A stretch of 64,000 nucleotides of DNA from Paenibacillus sp. GM2 (GTDB lineage: Bacteria > Bacillota > Bacilli > Paenibacillales > Paenibacillaceae): the NCBI RefSeq assembly GCF_900069005.2, contig NZ_LN831279.1, forward strand, positions 3,087,742 through 3,151,741, in the 5' to 3' direction. This document shows, piece after piece, positions 17,838-27,765 of this stretch. Below the pieces are notes generated by a model. That model was given only the letters and a program-made list of their open reading frames with translations. It did not search any database and had not been told where the DNA came from. How positions within the stretch are numbered: position 1 is the stretch's first letter; the number at the start of each line of letters is the position of its first letter. A program made the translations under genes and the position numbers.

Positions 17838-18751
17838 GCTTCTTTGCTCCTTCCTTGAATGTAATAAAGTACCATCGAGAGCGAGGTAAGCACCAGAAAC
17901 ATCAGCACTCCCATCGCCGAAGCTCTTCCGTAATTCAAATTCGTAAATGCTTCATTAATGATCTGGTACATATACGTAAGCGTTGAGTTGTTCGGACCGC
18001 CACCGGTGAGAGCCATATGAGTCATAAAACCTTGTGACGTGCTGATCAACTGCATGATGAACATTAAGACATAAATGTGGCGAATGCCAGGAATCGTAAT
18101 ATGGCGGATTCGCTGCAGGACTCCCGCTCCGTCGATTTCGGCTGCCTCGTACAAATCTTTGGGGATGCCTACAATAGCTGCCAAATAGATCAGCGTCGTT
18201 CCACCAAATCCTTGCCACGTTTCTGCGATCACAATGGAGAGCATAGCTATGCTTTTATCGGTTAACCACATAAATTGATGACTACCAAGCCAGGCTGCGA
18301 TTTGATTCACCGGTCCTAGTGGATCGTACAGCCATTGCCACATGCCATAAAGCACGACAGCTGGAACGATATGCGGCAAATACACAATTAACCGCATCCC
18401 CCCTTGAAACCGGCGCAGCTCGGAGATTGCCATGGCAACGATACTGGGGACCCAGAAGCCAAGCAGTACGCAAAGCAGCATATAATAAAGCGTATTTCTG
18501 ATCGAGATTAGAAGGGTACTATTCGCCAAAACCTCACGGTAATTGTTCAGACCAATAAATTCATTGCCGCCAACGAAGTCTACCCGCATAAAGCTGTATA
18601 TTACCCCTTTAACAATCGGTGTCCAAAGAAACAAACAAAAGACGATAAGTGCCGGCAGCAGGAATAGAATCCCCCACATGTAATCTTTGCTTTTTTTGAT
18701 AAGCGGGTGTACCAAGTCTCTTTGCTCAACCCTGTCGAATTGCGAGAACAC
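17834..18751 (-). CDS. Carbohydrate ABC transporter permease (MalF type)
   Basis: 305-aa partner permease with about six membrane segments and an EAA loop (YEAAEIDGAGVLQRIRHITIPGI). It starts with GTG at 18751, with AAAGGA nine bases upstream. It is the first gene of the transport operon, separated from the upstream histidine kinase by a strong terminator and a gap holding its own promoter and direct repeats, so it is not simply part of the kinase operon. Confidence 0.92.
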   Translation of the reverse strand: MFSQFDRVEQRDLVHPLIKKSKDYMWGILFLLPALIVFCLFLWTPIVKGVIYSFMRVDFVGGNEFIGLNNYREVLANSTLLISIRNTLYYMLLCVLLGFWVPSIVAMAISELRRFQGGMRLIVYLPHIVPAVVLYGMWQWLYDPLGPVNQIAAWLGSHQFMWLTDKSIAMLSIVIAETWQGFGGTTLIYLAAIVGIPKDLYEAAEIDGAGVLQRIRHITIPGIRHIYVLMFIMQLISTSQGFMTHMALTGGGPNNSTLTYMYQIINEAFTNLNYGRASAMGVLMFLVLTSLSMVLYYIQGRSKEA

Positions 18752-18787
18752 CCCCCCACATCCTTTCTATGTTGGTATACCACTTAT

Positions 18788-18841
18788 TTTATAGAAAGGT
18801 GGATACGCTTCCCATGACGGCTCCTCTCAACTCCATGACGG
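18788..18841 (-). promoter_or_regulatory. Regulated promoter of the MalF/MalG/SBP operon
   Basis: Two exact CCATGACGG direct repeats (18812-18820 and 18833-18841) start 21 bp apart. On the minus strand the proximal copy abuts a very weak -35 region, and a -10 TATAAA (18788-18793) follows 18 bp after the repeat. Paired direct repeats two turns apart before a poor -35 are typical of AraC-type activator sites; the YesN-like regulator encoded at 20667 is the obvious candidate. The binding assignment is inferred. Confidence 0.6.
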
Positions 18842-18849
18842 ATTCTATC

Positions 18850-18878
18850 CAAAAAAAACCGCCCTTCCCCGGGCGGTT
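18850..18878 (-). terminator. Terminator after the histidine kinase
   Basis: A perfect 8-bp stem AACCGCCC/GGGCGGTT with a 6-nt loop runs into eight T residues on the minus strand, directly after the kinase stop. It separates the HK/RR operon from the transporter operon. Confidence 0.88.
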
Positions 18879-18883
18879 CCAAA

Positions 18884-20659
18884 TCAGGCGATATAGACGG
18901 CGAGTTCTTGCTCGGACTGGATTACGGGAAGCTTGATCAATGCTCTTGTTCCGCCCTCTTCCCGTGCGAAATAAGTCAGTCCATATTCCTTTCCGAACCT
19001 TAACTGAATTCGTTTATGTACATTGCGGATGCCAAAACCTTTATCTGGATCAGCCGTGCCTGACAGAATCGCCTCAACTTTCTCCAAATCAAGGGGACGA
19101 AAACCGTTATCCTCAACGGATATAAACAAGGAGTCTCCGGAAACACTTATGCCGATCCAGACTTCCCCCTCCCCATCCATTTTTCCGATGCCATGGAGAA
19201 TACTATTTTCCACGAGGGGTTGCATAATGACTTTTGGCAGCAAACAGTAATCCGTTCCTTCTTCCGTATGGATGTGGAAGCGGAAGGAGTGATTGTAACG
19301 CTTTTCCTGCAGATGCAAATAGGCCTCGACGTGGCTCAACTCTTCCCGAATCGTAATGATTTCTTTGCCCCGGCTTAGGCCGATCCGCAGCATCGTGGAC
19401 AAATCCCTGACCATGTCCGCGACCTCTGGTACGCCCCCGCGAAGCCCGTACCAATAGACGGAATCTAGCGTATTGTACAGCAAATGCGGCGTGATTTGGG
19501 AATGCATCAAATTCAGTTCAGACTCTTTTTGCTTGATTTCCATTACGTATTTTTCTTTGACCAATTGGTTCAATCGTTCTGTCATCAAATAAAATGAACG
19601 GTATGAAGTGCCAATTTCATCCTTGCGGTCTTCTTCCGCATATCTTTTCATTTCTTTACCTGGTTCATAGGAACGGGAGAGACTGGCCAATCTCGCCAAC
19701 GGTCTTAGAACTGACTTGCCTAAATAGAATAAGAAGAACAAAAGAACGATGAAATAACATACCGCGATGATCCGTATAATCCCTTGTACTTCATTATAGG
19801 AACCTAATAATGAGCGGAGCGGAATCTCATAAATAAGCCGATTGGCATACGAAACACTGTCATGGTAGACGTACATATGACTTTCCGTAACCCATACGCC
19901 GGGCAAAAGCTCTTTACCATTCTCAGGTATGGTGAAGGTTGGTCCCACAGCATCTAGGCCTACCAATACCGTTCCTTTCCTATCTGTTAGATATACTCTT
20001 GTATCTACCGGGAGGGTAATAGAGTTTATTTCCGTCATCAGCAATTTTTCGATTTCTGTGGCTGCTATAACACTGATCGGTTTCCCGCCATGAGAAAGGT
20101 CTATAACAGCCCTTATTAGGGCTATCGTTTTGTGCGAATCCTGATTGAAGCCAAATTGCTCAATATGCTCTATCAGGACCTCTCCATCCATCTCTGCCGC
20201 TTTTCGAATCCAAGCTTTTTCATCCAGACTCTCGATAAAAAAGACACCTGCGCCGGATACATGAGTAGAAGGTGCAAACTCATAGTTTCCAGGGTGCTTG
20301 GTCAGCACGAACAAAGAATAGTTCACATTAGTCGAATAATTGCTAAGTACATTCTCCGTTGCGATGTATTTGTGCAAGCTTCGGTCAACACCGGATTGGC
20401 TGTCGTCTCTCCATTGCTGGATTGTATCGGAGCTCATGATGGTTACCAGCTTCTGATCTACAGCATCCATGACGCGATCCATCGTCGCATGATTTTGTTT
20501 GTTCAATTCGGACAAGGCTTCCCCCACCTGCATTTTGATCGAGAGTGAGGCGCGATTGGAAGCAAACCAGAAAATGAGAAGCATGGGAATGAAGATAAAT
20601 ACGATGACAAAAAGTACAGCCTTCTTCGTTAATCGTTGTGATTGCAGGCTTCTAAACAA
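18884..20659 (-). CDS. YesM-type sensor histidine kinase
   Basis: A 591-aa membrane kinase: TM1 just after the N-terminus, an extracellular sensing region of about 260 residues, TM2, HAMP, then a His_kinase domain with the H-box SQITPHLLYNTLDSVYW, the N-box VENSILHGIG and the G-box FGIRNVHKRIQL. It senses an extracellular sugar signal and phosphorylates the response regulator encoded upstream. I prefer a TTG start at 20659, 7 bp after the regulator's stop with GGAGTGA upstream; the frame is open to 20767, with an ATG at 20701 inside the regulator gene but no good ribosome site there. Confidence 0.85.
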   Translation of the reverse strand: MFRSLQSQRLTKKAVLFVIVFIFIPMLLIFWFASNRASLSIKMQVGEALSELNKQNHATMDRVMDAVDQKLVTIMSSDTIQQWRDDSQSGVDRSLHKYIATENVLSNYSTNVNYSLFVLTKHPGNYEFAPSTHVSGAGVFFIESLDEKAWIRKAAEMDGEVLIEHIEQFGFNQDSHKTIALIRAVIDLSHGGKPISVIAATEIEKLLMTEINSITLPVDTRVYLTDRKGTVLVGLDAVGPTFTIPENGKELLPGVWVTESHMYVYHDSVSYANRLIYEIPLRSLLGSYNEVQGIIRIIAVCYFIVLLFFLFYLGKSVLRPLARLASLSRSYEPGKEMKRYAEEDRKDEIGTSYRSFYLMTERLNQLVKEKYVMEIKQKESELNLMHSQITPHLLYNTLDSVYWYGLRGGVPEVADMVRDLSTMLRIGLSRGKEIITIREELSHVEAYLHLQEKRYNHSFRFHIHTEEGTDYCLLPKVIMQPLVENSILHGIGKMDGEGEVWIGISVSGDSLFISVEDNGFRPLDLEKVEAILSGTADPDKGFGIRNVHKRIQLRFGKEYGLTYFAREEGGTRALIKLPVIQSEQELAVYIA

Positions 20660-20666
20660 TGTAGTT

Positions 20667-22298
20667 TCACTCCGATCGGACGGAATTAGGGCTCTCCCCA
20701 TAATATCTTTTGAACACACGGCTAAAATGCTCGGGTGATTCATAACCAACTTCATCCGCAATTTCATAGCGTTTTTTTGGCGTGCTGACGAGCAGGTATC
20801 TGGCTTCCTCCAGTCGCAGCCTGGTCACGAATTCCCATACCGTCTCACCGACAATTTGCTTGAATAAATAACTCAGATAGTTTGGACTCAAATGCACAGA
20901 ATCAGCAATATCCTGTATTTTCAGCCCCTTATTTCGGAAATTCAAGCGGATATATCCAACCGATTGCTGAACGATCGCCTGATCACGATCCGCCAATGAT
21001 GCAAGGATAAGCTCGGCAGCCTCCGCTAAAAAGGCACAGAGCCGATCCTTGATCTCTGAGCCTGTAAGCGGAAACCGAAAGTACAGGATGGGATCAAGCT
21101 CTATATATTTTTCACCTATCGTCTCTTTCATTTCCAATAAAACGGTGTAAACTCTGTAAGCAATGCTTAACGGGATGCCCGCAGTCGAGTCATTGCTATC
21201 AAAAACAGGGGAAATCTCCGAGATAAAACATTGAATATCCTCCTGTACCCCCTCCAGTTTTTTTCCGGTTCTTATCCTTTGCGCCAATTGTTCTGTTTTT
21301 TCTTGCCAATTCACCTGACCCGACGCTTCCTTCAAAGAAAAATCCTCGGCGTAAAAAACATTATGATTATCATATAACGCATGCCATTTGACAGCTTTGA
21401 CCGAATCACGATAGCTTTCTGGGAGTATGTGCAGTCCAGGCCTTATAGAGCTAATGCCAACAACCGCCTTTAAATGCAAGTAGGATTGAATATGCGTAAC
21501 GATCTTTTTCCCGATCAAATTCATTTTCGCTACATGCTCCTGATCCCGCTCTTTATGATCCGCCTCGCTAAACTGCATGATGGTAATGATTTGATTGCCT
21601 TGGCCATAAAAAGCTACCGCATTCCAGTCCGCCAATGTCTCTTCGATAATATTAACTGTCGCATACTTCAGCAAATTGCGGTCCCTCAGCTTCTGGATAA
21701 CCTCCTCCTCGGCTCCGGAGCGCCCCCATGAGAGCTCGGTAACAAGCAGCAGGTAATAAGGACCTTCAAATTTTAGACCAATTTGTTCAAAAATAAATAG
21801 ATAATCATCGGATTTTTCCAATGATCCGGCAATCACTTCATTTAAAATATAGGATCGCAAAGATAACATTCCCGTCATCGAGAATTTAAGCTTTAATGAT
21901 TCTTCCAATAGCCGCTTATATTTTTTATCGCGGTTTGACAGCTCGGCGCCAACCACCTTGGTCAATTGTGACAACTGAACAGGTTTGATTAAATAATCCC
22001 TTGCCCCTAGCCGTATACATTGCTGCGCATATTCAAATTCATCATGTGCCGATATGACAACAACGGGAATATCCGGTTTTTCGGATAAAATAGATTCCAT
22101 CAACTCGATCCCGTTCATCCCATCCATCTGAATATCTGTCAGCACGAGATCAATAGACTCCATCCGCAAATAATCCAAGGCTTCGTAACCGTTGGAGGCA
22201 ATCAAAACCTGCGTGATGCTTAAATCGGATATCTCCAGAAATTCCTTGATGCCTTGGCATACAATCGCCTCATCATCTACTACCAATATAGTGTACAT
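20667..22298 (-). CDS. YesN-type response regulator (REC + AraC HTH)
   Basis: 543-aa two-component regulator. The receiver is at about 1-125, with acidic pair DDEA, phospho-acceptor Asp about 54 (LVLTDIQMDGM) and LIKPV; a central region of about 280 residues follows, and the AraC double HTH is at about 435-543 (HLSPNYLSYLFKQIVGETVWEF; GYESPEHFSRVFKRYYGESP). It is first in an operon with the YesM-type kinase and likely activates the MalF/MalG/binding-protein operon through the 21-bp-spaced repeats at 18812-18841. The ribosome site is AAGGAGGGG, ten bases before the ATG. Confidence 0.93.
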   Translation of the reverse strand: MYTILVVDDEAIVCQGIKEFLEISDLSITQVLIASNGYEALDYLRMESIDLVLTDIQMDGMNGIELMESILSEKPDIPVVVISAHDEFEYAQQCIRLGARDYLIKPVQLSQLTKVVGAELSNRDKKYKRLLEESLKLKFSMTGMLSLRSYILNEVIAGSLEKSDDYLFIFEQIGLKFEGPYYLLLVTELSWGRSGAEEEVIQKLRDRNLLKYATVNIIEETLADWNAVAFYGQGNQIITIMQFSEADHKERDQEHVAKMNLIGKKIVTHIQSYLHLKAVVGISSIRPGLHILPESYRDSVKAVKWHALYDNHNVFYAEDFSLKEASGQVNWQEKTEQLAQRIRTGKKLEGVQEDIQCFISEISPVFDSNDSTAGIPLSIAYRVYTVLLEMKETIGEKYIELDPILYFRFPLTGSEIKDRLCAFLAEAAELILASLADRDQAIVQQSVGYIRLNFRNKGLKIQDIADSVHLSPNYLSYLFKQIVGETVWEFVTRLRLEEARYLLVSTPKKRYEIADEVGYESPEHFSRVFKRYYGESPNSVRSE

Positions 22299-22444
22299 TC
22301 CTGTCAGTCCCCTCCTTGACGCGATGGAACGATTCTCCCATAAATTATAGGTGCAATGGGTTACTATTTTTCATTATGCAATCCGCATTCGGGTCTTGTC
22401 GATGATCAATTCTTTGGGGAGTATGATATTTTCCATGCTTATAG

Positions 22445-22476
22445 CAAAAAGGCGATAGCTAAAAAGCTATCGCCTT
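22445..22476 (-). terminator. Terminator after the GH3 gene
   Basis: A perfect 11-bp stem AAGGCGATAGC/GCTATCGCCTT with a six-base loop is followed by five T residues on the minus strand, about 50 bp past the GH3 stop. It closes the GH30-symporter-GH3 operon and separates it from the RR/HK operon. Confidence 0.85.
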
Positions 22477-22527
22477 ACAATGAAGTCTGCAAGTTCATTT
22501 TACGTAAAAAGAGAGCGCTGCCGCTTG

Positions 22528-24804
22528 CTAGCCACGATTAAGCCTGGCGATCATCTCATTCATTATCTCTTCTGTGAAGGAGCCGCCGCTAAATGTGCTC
22601 AAGGCCCGGAGCGGCAGGTTATTGATCATCGCCTCCATCATTCCGCTGAATTCTTTATCTTCCTGCAATTTTGCAAACGGATGGGTTAATAGAATATGAT
22701 CTAGCTCCTGCCGTGCTTTACTACCCACAGACGGATCGGCCAATAAATCGCAGATCAGGGTATTGCGATCAATCCGAAGCGGCAAAGCTGCTGTCGATCT
22801 GACCATGACCTTTTGAGCCAGTTCAATCTCCGCGGATGACTTGCCAATCAGTATTTCGAATTCCCCGGTCTCTACATGCCAGCTGTTCATGTCCACGTTG
22901 TAGTAGGAGAACGCGCGATGATCCAGATGGAAAGTGACAGCGCGGGATGCTCCCGGTTCCAGGAAAATCTTCTGGAAGCCCTTCAGCTCCTTCTCCGGAC
23001 GCAAGACGGTGCTTTGCACATCCCTTACATACAATTGTACAATCTCCTGTCCCGGCCGATTCCCGGCATTATGGACAGTGACGGTAACCGTCAGTTCCTC
23101 ATTATCCTGGATATCGTCCGCATGGATCTCCAAATCCTGGTACGTAAATGCAGTGTAGCTCAACCCAAACCCAAACGGGAATAACGGCTGAATCTTTTTG
23201 GCTTCGTAGTGGCGGTAGCCTACAAAGATCCCCTCCCGATAATCAACGCGATCTCCTTCGCCCGGGAAATTCAAATAACTCGGATTGTCTTCAAGCCGTA
23301 GCGGGAAAGTCTCCGCTAATTTACCTGAAGGGTTGGCCTCGCCAAATAACAATGCGGCGATTGCGCTTCCGGATGCCTGTCCGCCCAAATAAGCTTCGAA
23401 AAGTCCTTTGACCTTGCCGAGCCAAGGCATCTCAACGGGGGCTCCATTGCTTAACACCGCTACCACATTCGGCTGAACCTCTGCGATCGCTTCAATCAAA
23501 GCAATCTGATTGTACGGTATTCTCAGATGTTCGCGATCGTATCCCTCAGACTCGCAACGATCGGGAAGACCGATAAACAAGATGGCTGCATCGCTCTGCT
23601 TCGCTGCCTCCTGCGCATCCCGGATAAGCTCCTCCACCACTTCGTCATGCTCAAGCGCATAACCCGGTTCATATCGCACCTTCGTACTGCCAACCAGGTG
23701 GGTAATTTCCTCAAGCGCATAATCCAGACGGGTAGGGTGGATATGCGAACTGCCTCCTCCTTGATAGCGCGGCGTTTGAGCTAACGCCCCAATGACCGCC
23801 ACTTGGCTCGCCCTGGATAAGGGCAGAATCTGCCCCTCGTTCTTCAACAGAACGGTGCTCTCGACCGCGGCTTCCTTAGCCAACTCATGATGCTTCATCT
23901 TGTCGTAAACCACATTTTCCTTCTTGCCGTCCATCGCTTTAAAGATAATTCGAAGCAGCCGCTCAACCGCCTGATCCAACCGTTTCTCCGACAGTTCCCC
24001 CTTTCGGACAGTCGCGATGATTTTGGCTTCCCCGCCGCCGTTGCTCGTCGGCATTTCGAGCTCAAGCCCTGCTTGCAAGGCGTCGACACGCTCATTGACA
24101 GCTCCCCAATCAGATACGACAAATCCTTGAAAATTCCACTCGTCTCTCAAAATATCGCTAAGCAAGCGCTTATTCTCGGAGGCAAATTCCCCATTGACCT
24201 TGTTATATGCGCACATGACCGTCCACGGCTGCGATCGCTTGACCGCATTTTCGAAGCTGGCCAGATAGATTTCTCTTAATGTCCGCTCATCTACTGTTAC
24301 ATCGGTTGACATTCTCCGATATTCCTGATTATTAGCGGCAAAATGCTTTAATGAAGTCCCGACGCCCTGGCTCTGCACACCTTGAATATGGCTAGCGGCC
24401 ATTTCCGAAGACAAATACGGATCCTCAGAGAAGTATTCAAAATTTCTGCCGCAGAGCGGTGAGCGTTTAATATTAGCACCTGGCCCTAGTAAAATCGCCA
24501 CATCCTCAGCCTGGCATTCTTCCCCAAGCGCCGTTCCAACCCGTTCGAGCAGCTCCCGGTTCCAACTGCTCGCTAACCCTGCTGCAGAGGGAAAGCAGGT
24601 AGCCGGCACACTTTGGTTAAACCCCAGATGGTCCGCTGTGCCGATCTGTTTACGAAGCCCGTGCGGTCCATCGGTTACCATGATCGAAGGAATCCCCAGA
24701 CGCTCAATGCCCTTCAGATTCCAGAAGTCGGCCCCCGAACACATCGCTGCTTTCTCCTGCAGCGTCATCTGCCGAATAATCGATTGAATATCTCTTGTCG
24801 TCAT
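22528..24804 (-). CDS. GH3 beta-glycosidase
   Basis: A 758-aa family 3 glycoside hydrolase, probably a cytoplasmic beta-glucosidase or related exo-enzyme, since no signal peptide is present. Seen: the N-terminal barrel with TSLKHFAANNQE and the nucleophile in GFVVSDWGAV; the second alpha/beta domain (AAILFIGLPDRCESEGYDR); the FPFGFGLSYTAFTYQDL link; and a C-terminal fibronectin-III-like domain. The start at 24804 has a GGGAGG ribosome site; the frame continues 14 codons upstream without one. It lies 41 bp after the symporter gene in an operon with a GH30, suggesting import and cleavage of short beta-glycosides. Confidence 0.92.
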   Translation of the reverse strand: MTTRDIQSIIRQMTLQEKAAMCSGADFWNLKGIERLGIPSIMVTDGPHGLRKQIGTADHLGFNQSVPATCFPSAAGLASSWNRELLERVGTALGEECQAEDVAILLGPGANIKRSPLCGRNFEYFSEDPYLSSEMAASHIQGVQSQGVGTSLKHFAANNQEYRRMSTDVTVDERTLREIYLASFENAVKRSQPWTVMCAYNKVNGEFASENKRLLSDILRDEWNFQGFVVSDWGAVNERVDALQAGLELEMPTSNGGGEAKIIATVRKGELSEKRLDQAVERLLRIIFKAMDGKKENVVYDKMKHHELAKEAAVESTVLLKNEGQILPLSRASQVAVIGALAQTPRYQGGGSSHIHPTRLDYALEEITHLVGSTKVRYEPGYALEHDEVVEELIRDAQEAAKQSDAAILFIGLPDRCESEGYDREHLRIPYNQIALIEAIAEVQPNVVAVLSNGAPVEMPWLGKVKGLFEAYLGGQASGSAIAALLFGEANPSGKLAETFPLRLEDNPSYLNFPGEGDRVDYREGIFVGYRHYEAKKIQPLFPFGFGLSYTAFTYQDLEIHADDIQDNEELTVTVTVHNAGNRPGQEIVQLYVRDVQSTVLRPEKELKGFQKIFLEPGASRAVTFHLDHRAFSYYNVDMNSWHVETGEFEILIGKSSAEIELAQKVMVRSTAALPLRIDRNTLICDLLADPSVGSKARQELDHILLTHPFAKLQEDKEFSGMMEAMINNLPLRALSTFSGGSFTEEIMNEMIARLNRG

Positions 24805-24845
24805 TTTATATAACCTCCCATACAGATACAGAAATTTGAATATCA

Positions 24846-26222
24846 TTATTGGTTTTGAGTCATTTCCTTCAGTTCTTGAATAATAGCTGGGAATTTCTTA
24901 TCCAACTGATAGACATAAAGAATCAGGATTGCCAAAATGCTGATAACCAGCGGAGCGTACAGGTACACCATCTTGATCACCTCAATGGCTTGCCCGGATT
25001 GATTGGCCAGCGTTCCGTCATATCCGCCAAACGCCAGCGACCAGCCTACGGCCGCTCCTCCCAGACCGCTCCCGACCTTGGTTCCGAAGCTGCCCGCACT
25101 GTAGACCAATCCCTCGGAGCGAATGCCTGTCTTCCATTCCCCATACTCAATCGTGTCCGCCAGCATCGCGAACATCGTTCCTACCAGCGGAGCCATGAAT
25201 AACGCCTTGACTACAGTTCCAATCAGAATAACGTTGAAATTGTACGGGTCGATCATAATGATCGCAATGCCTATCATTCCAAGCACACTGGCGGATAAAG
25301 CCGTGTTGCGTTTACCGAAGCGCTTGACCAGCGGTGCAGTAAGCGGGATACCGATCAGCATGGGCAGCAGACTCGCCAGCCCCAATGGGCCTACCAGATC
25401 GGGATTCTCCAAGATATACTTGGCGTAATAGGCATTCAGCCCGCTGGTCAAAGCGCTGCCTATATAGACAACCAGACAAAATGCCACCATAAGCAGCCAG
25501 TATTTATTGCGGAACAAGGCGGGCAGCGCTCTCTTCAAAGGCACCTTTTTAGCGGCAACAACAGGCTTAACCCGCTCCTTCGTCGCCTTAAACGTAATTA
25601 GATACATAAACGGCGCAAGCGCTCCAATAATCAGAAAAGCAAGGAACCAGCCCGTCTTGCCTCCGCCGAAATGATTCACCATAGGCATCGTAACGAAAGT
25701 AATTAATGCCGCTCCGGCCATAGCCAGCGTCATTCTGAAAATATTCAGCAGAGAACGCTGGTATGGATCCTGGGTAATCAGCGCATTCAGCGTACCGTAA
25801 GGGATATTAATCGCTGTATAGATCAAATTTACCAGCAAATAAGTTGCGTAAGCGTATACAATTGCTCCGGTCGGTCCAAGCTCAGGCGCATAAAACAAAA
25901 GGATCAAGCTTCCTCCGAACGGCACGCTCATCCATAGCAGCCAAGGCCGCGCTTTGCCATGCTTGCTGTCTGTCCGGTCTACGATAGCGCCCATTACGAT
26001 ATCCGCACCGCCGTCAATAACTCGAACCAAAAGCATCATAGTCCCGATCACGGCCGGCGCTATTCCAATAATGTCAGTATAAAAAATGCTTAGAAAAGTA
26101 CCAATTACGGTAAACACAAGGCTGGTCGTAAAATCACCAATGCCATAACCAAGCTTCTCTCTAAAGGAAACAGGAACATATCCTGCTTCATTGTACTTAT
26201 TTTCACTTGCATCCACTCTCAT
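24846..26222 (-). CDS. GPH-family glycoside/pentoside/hexuronide:cation symporter
   Basis: 458-aa membrane transporter with about 12 predicted helices, of the MelB/XylP/YicJ type. Family hallmarks are the N-terminal EKLGYGIGDFTTSLVFTVIGTFLSIFYTD, the VDRTDSKHGKARPWLLWMSVPFG loop, and the later ADTIEYGEWKTGIRSEGL segment. It brings in disaccharides or glycosides with H+ or Na+. It lies between GH30 and GH3 and is likely co-transcribed with them. The ATG has an AGGGGGAT ribosome site. Confidence 0.92.
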   Translation of the reverse strand: MRVDASENKYNEAGYVPVSFREKLGYGIGDFTTSLVFTVIGTFLSIFYTDIIGIAPAVIGTMMLLVRVIDGGADIVMGAIVDRTDSKHGKARPWLLWMSVPFGGSLILLFYAPELGPTGAIVYAYATYLLVNLIYTAINIPYGTLNALITQDPYQRSLLNIFRMTLAMAGAALITFVTMPMVNHFGGGKTGWFLAFLIIGALAPFMYLITFKATKERVKPVVAAKKVPLKRALPALFRNKYWLLMVAFCLVVYIGSALTSGLNAYYAKYILENPDLVGPLGLASLLPMLIGIPLTAPLVKRFGKRNTALSASVLGMIGIAIIMIDPYNFNVILIGTVVKALFMAPLVGTMFAMLADTIEYGEWKTGIRSEGLVYSAGSFGTKVGSGLGGAAVGWSLAFGGYDGTLANQSGQAIEVIKMVYLYAPLVISILAILILYVYQLDKKFPAIIQELKEMTQNQ

Positions 26223-26251
26223 ATCCCCCTGTTCATGCTGTCAGGACTATC

Positions 26252-26283
26252 GCACTCTCCGCGGCAAAATCCACAGAGAGTGC
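26252..26283. other. Intercistronic hairpin between GH30 and symporter genes
   Basis: GCACTCTC and GAGAGTGC form a perfect 8-bp stem with a 16-nt loop, in the 81-bp gap after the GH30 stop. It has no T-run on the minus strand, so it probably protects or processes the mRNA rather than ending it. Confidence 0.5.
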
Positions 26284-26303
26284 AATAAATATCCGCTTTG
26301 AGG

Positions 26304-27641
26304 CTATTTTTTAATGACAATTGTATTAAAGGATCCCGCTTCCAGTTCAAAGCTGAGCGTCTGATCGCCCGCGTTCAAATTCAAACGGCGCGCTTCCTTG
26401 AACGGATTATTAATGACCACGACGATTTCTCCATCCGGATTGCAGAAAGCGACGGATTTGCCGGTCCAGGCCCCCTGAAGCCCTATTCTGCGTGAGCCGG
26501 GAGCAATAAAATAGGCAAAATGCTTCATCACATAGTACTCCGGATTAAACGTATACTGCTTCGTCTGCGGATCTACCGTTATCATGGAATTTTGCTCCCA
26601 TCCCCAGGTGCTCCGTCCCCGCGGCTCCAGGACCATATTCCAGTAGATATAAGCATTAACCCCATGGGAGAAGTAATGCTGGTACAGATTATAGACATAT
26701 CTGGCATAGTCCCAGGAGTTTTCACCATCACCGCACTCGTTCTCCGTCTGCATATAACGCAGCTCGGGATAGCTGTCAACCGTCCGCTTAATTGCATTTT
26801 TACCTGCCCACTGGTAACCGACTCCTTTAATATAGGAATACGCTTTCGGATCGCTCAGCACAATTCCGGCATAATCGTCAAAATCGGTTGTCCGCTTCTT
26901 TAACAGTTCCTCCCATGGGTCAGGGGCATTGATCGTTCCCAGCCAGATTTCTGTATTGAGACCATACTGTTCAAAGGCCGGTCCGAGATAATCAGCGATA
27001 AATTCGCGCAGCTGCTCGCCAGTCCATACACAGGAAGGAAATTTCTGATCGGCAATCACTTCATTTTGTACGTGAATTTGATGAATAGGGATTCCCTGCT
27101 CTTCGTAGGCTTGTACAAATTTTACGAAATACAGCGCATACGCTTCCAAAATTTCTTTCTCCCAGCGCAAAGTCCCGTAATTGTAGGCCTTCGGGTACTT
27201 CATCCATGTCGGCGGACTCCAGGGAGAAGCGAAAAATTTCAAATCCGGATTATAGGATTGCGCCTCTTTGATGTACGGTATAAGATACTTGAAATCTCGC
27301 TCGATGGAAAAGTACTTCATCTCCAGATCCCCGTCTGTCTCATTGTGGCTGTACCATTTCTCAGCATAGTCACTTGCCCCGATCGGAAGCCGGCAAATCG
27401 TAAATTTATGGTCGCCGTCCGGGTGAAATAAGGAATAGAAGATCTCATGACGCTGTTCCTCGCTCAGATGCTGCAGCGCTATATAACCCAGCTCGTTGAA
27501 GCATCCGCCAAAACCTTCCACCAACTGATGCAGCTCGCCGTTCAACGACAGGTTAGCGCTTTCTTCTGTATAAGAGAATGACTTCTTCTCTGCCCAAGCC
27601 TCCTGCGTTGAGGTTGAATACCATTCCACGGGATAACTCAT
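26304..27641 (-). CDS. GH30-family glycosidase
   Basis: 445-aa glucosylceramidase-like family 30 enzyme without a signal peptide, so cytoplasmic. Seen: the N-terminal EGFGGCFNELG motif, SPWSPPTWMKYP, the acid/base Glu in HVQNE, the nucleophile Glu in MQTENECGDGEN, the NAYIYWNMVLEPRGRSTWGW segment, and a C-terminal beta-sandwich. GH30 enzymes cleave beta-glucosides, beta-1,6-glucans, xylosides or fucosides; the substrate is unresolved. It is first in the GH30-symporter-GH3 operon and divergent from the AraC/cupin regulator at 27766. An AAGGAGG ribosome site lies 9 bp before the ATG. Confidence 0.9.
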   Translation of the reverse strand: MSYPVEWYSTSTQEAWAEKKSFSYTEESANLSLNGELHQLVEGFGGCFNELGYIALQHLSEEQRHEIFYSLFHPDGDHKFTICRLPIGASDYAEKWYSHNETDGDLEMKYFSIERDFKYLIPYIKEAQSYNPDLKFFASPWSPPTWMKYPKAYNYGTLRWEKEILEAYALYFVKFVQAYEEQGIPIHQIHVQNEVIADQKFPSCVWTGEQLREFIADYLGPAFEQYGLNTEIWLGTINAPDPWEELLKKRTTDFDDYAGIVLSDPKAYSYIKGVGYQWAGKNAIKRTVDSYPELRYMQTENECGDGENSWDYARYVYNLYQHYFSHGVNAYIYWNMVLEPRGRSTWGWEQNSMITVDPQTKQYTFNPEYYVMKHFAYFIAPGSRRIGLQGAWTGKSVAFCNPDGEIVVVINNPFKEARRLNLNAGDQTLSFELEAGSFNTIVIKK

Positions 27642-27765
27642 TATTCATTTCCTCCTTGCTTGAATTAGAGCATTCTTTACTGTACATTCATTATGACAAA
27701 TCGCAATCGAAATGAAGATACGCAAATCCCTGTGAAATTTGCCCTAATCCAAGGTGGTACTGAAC

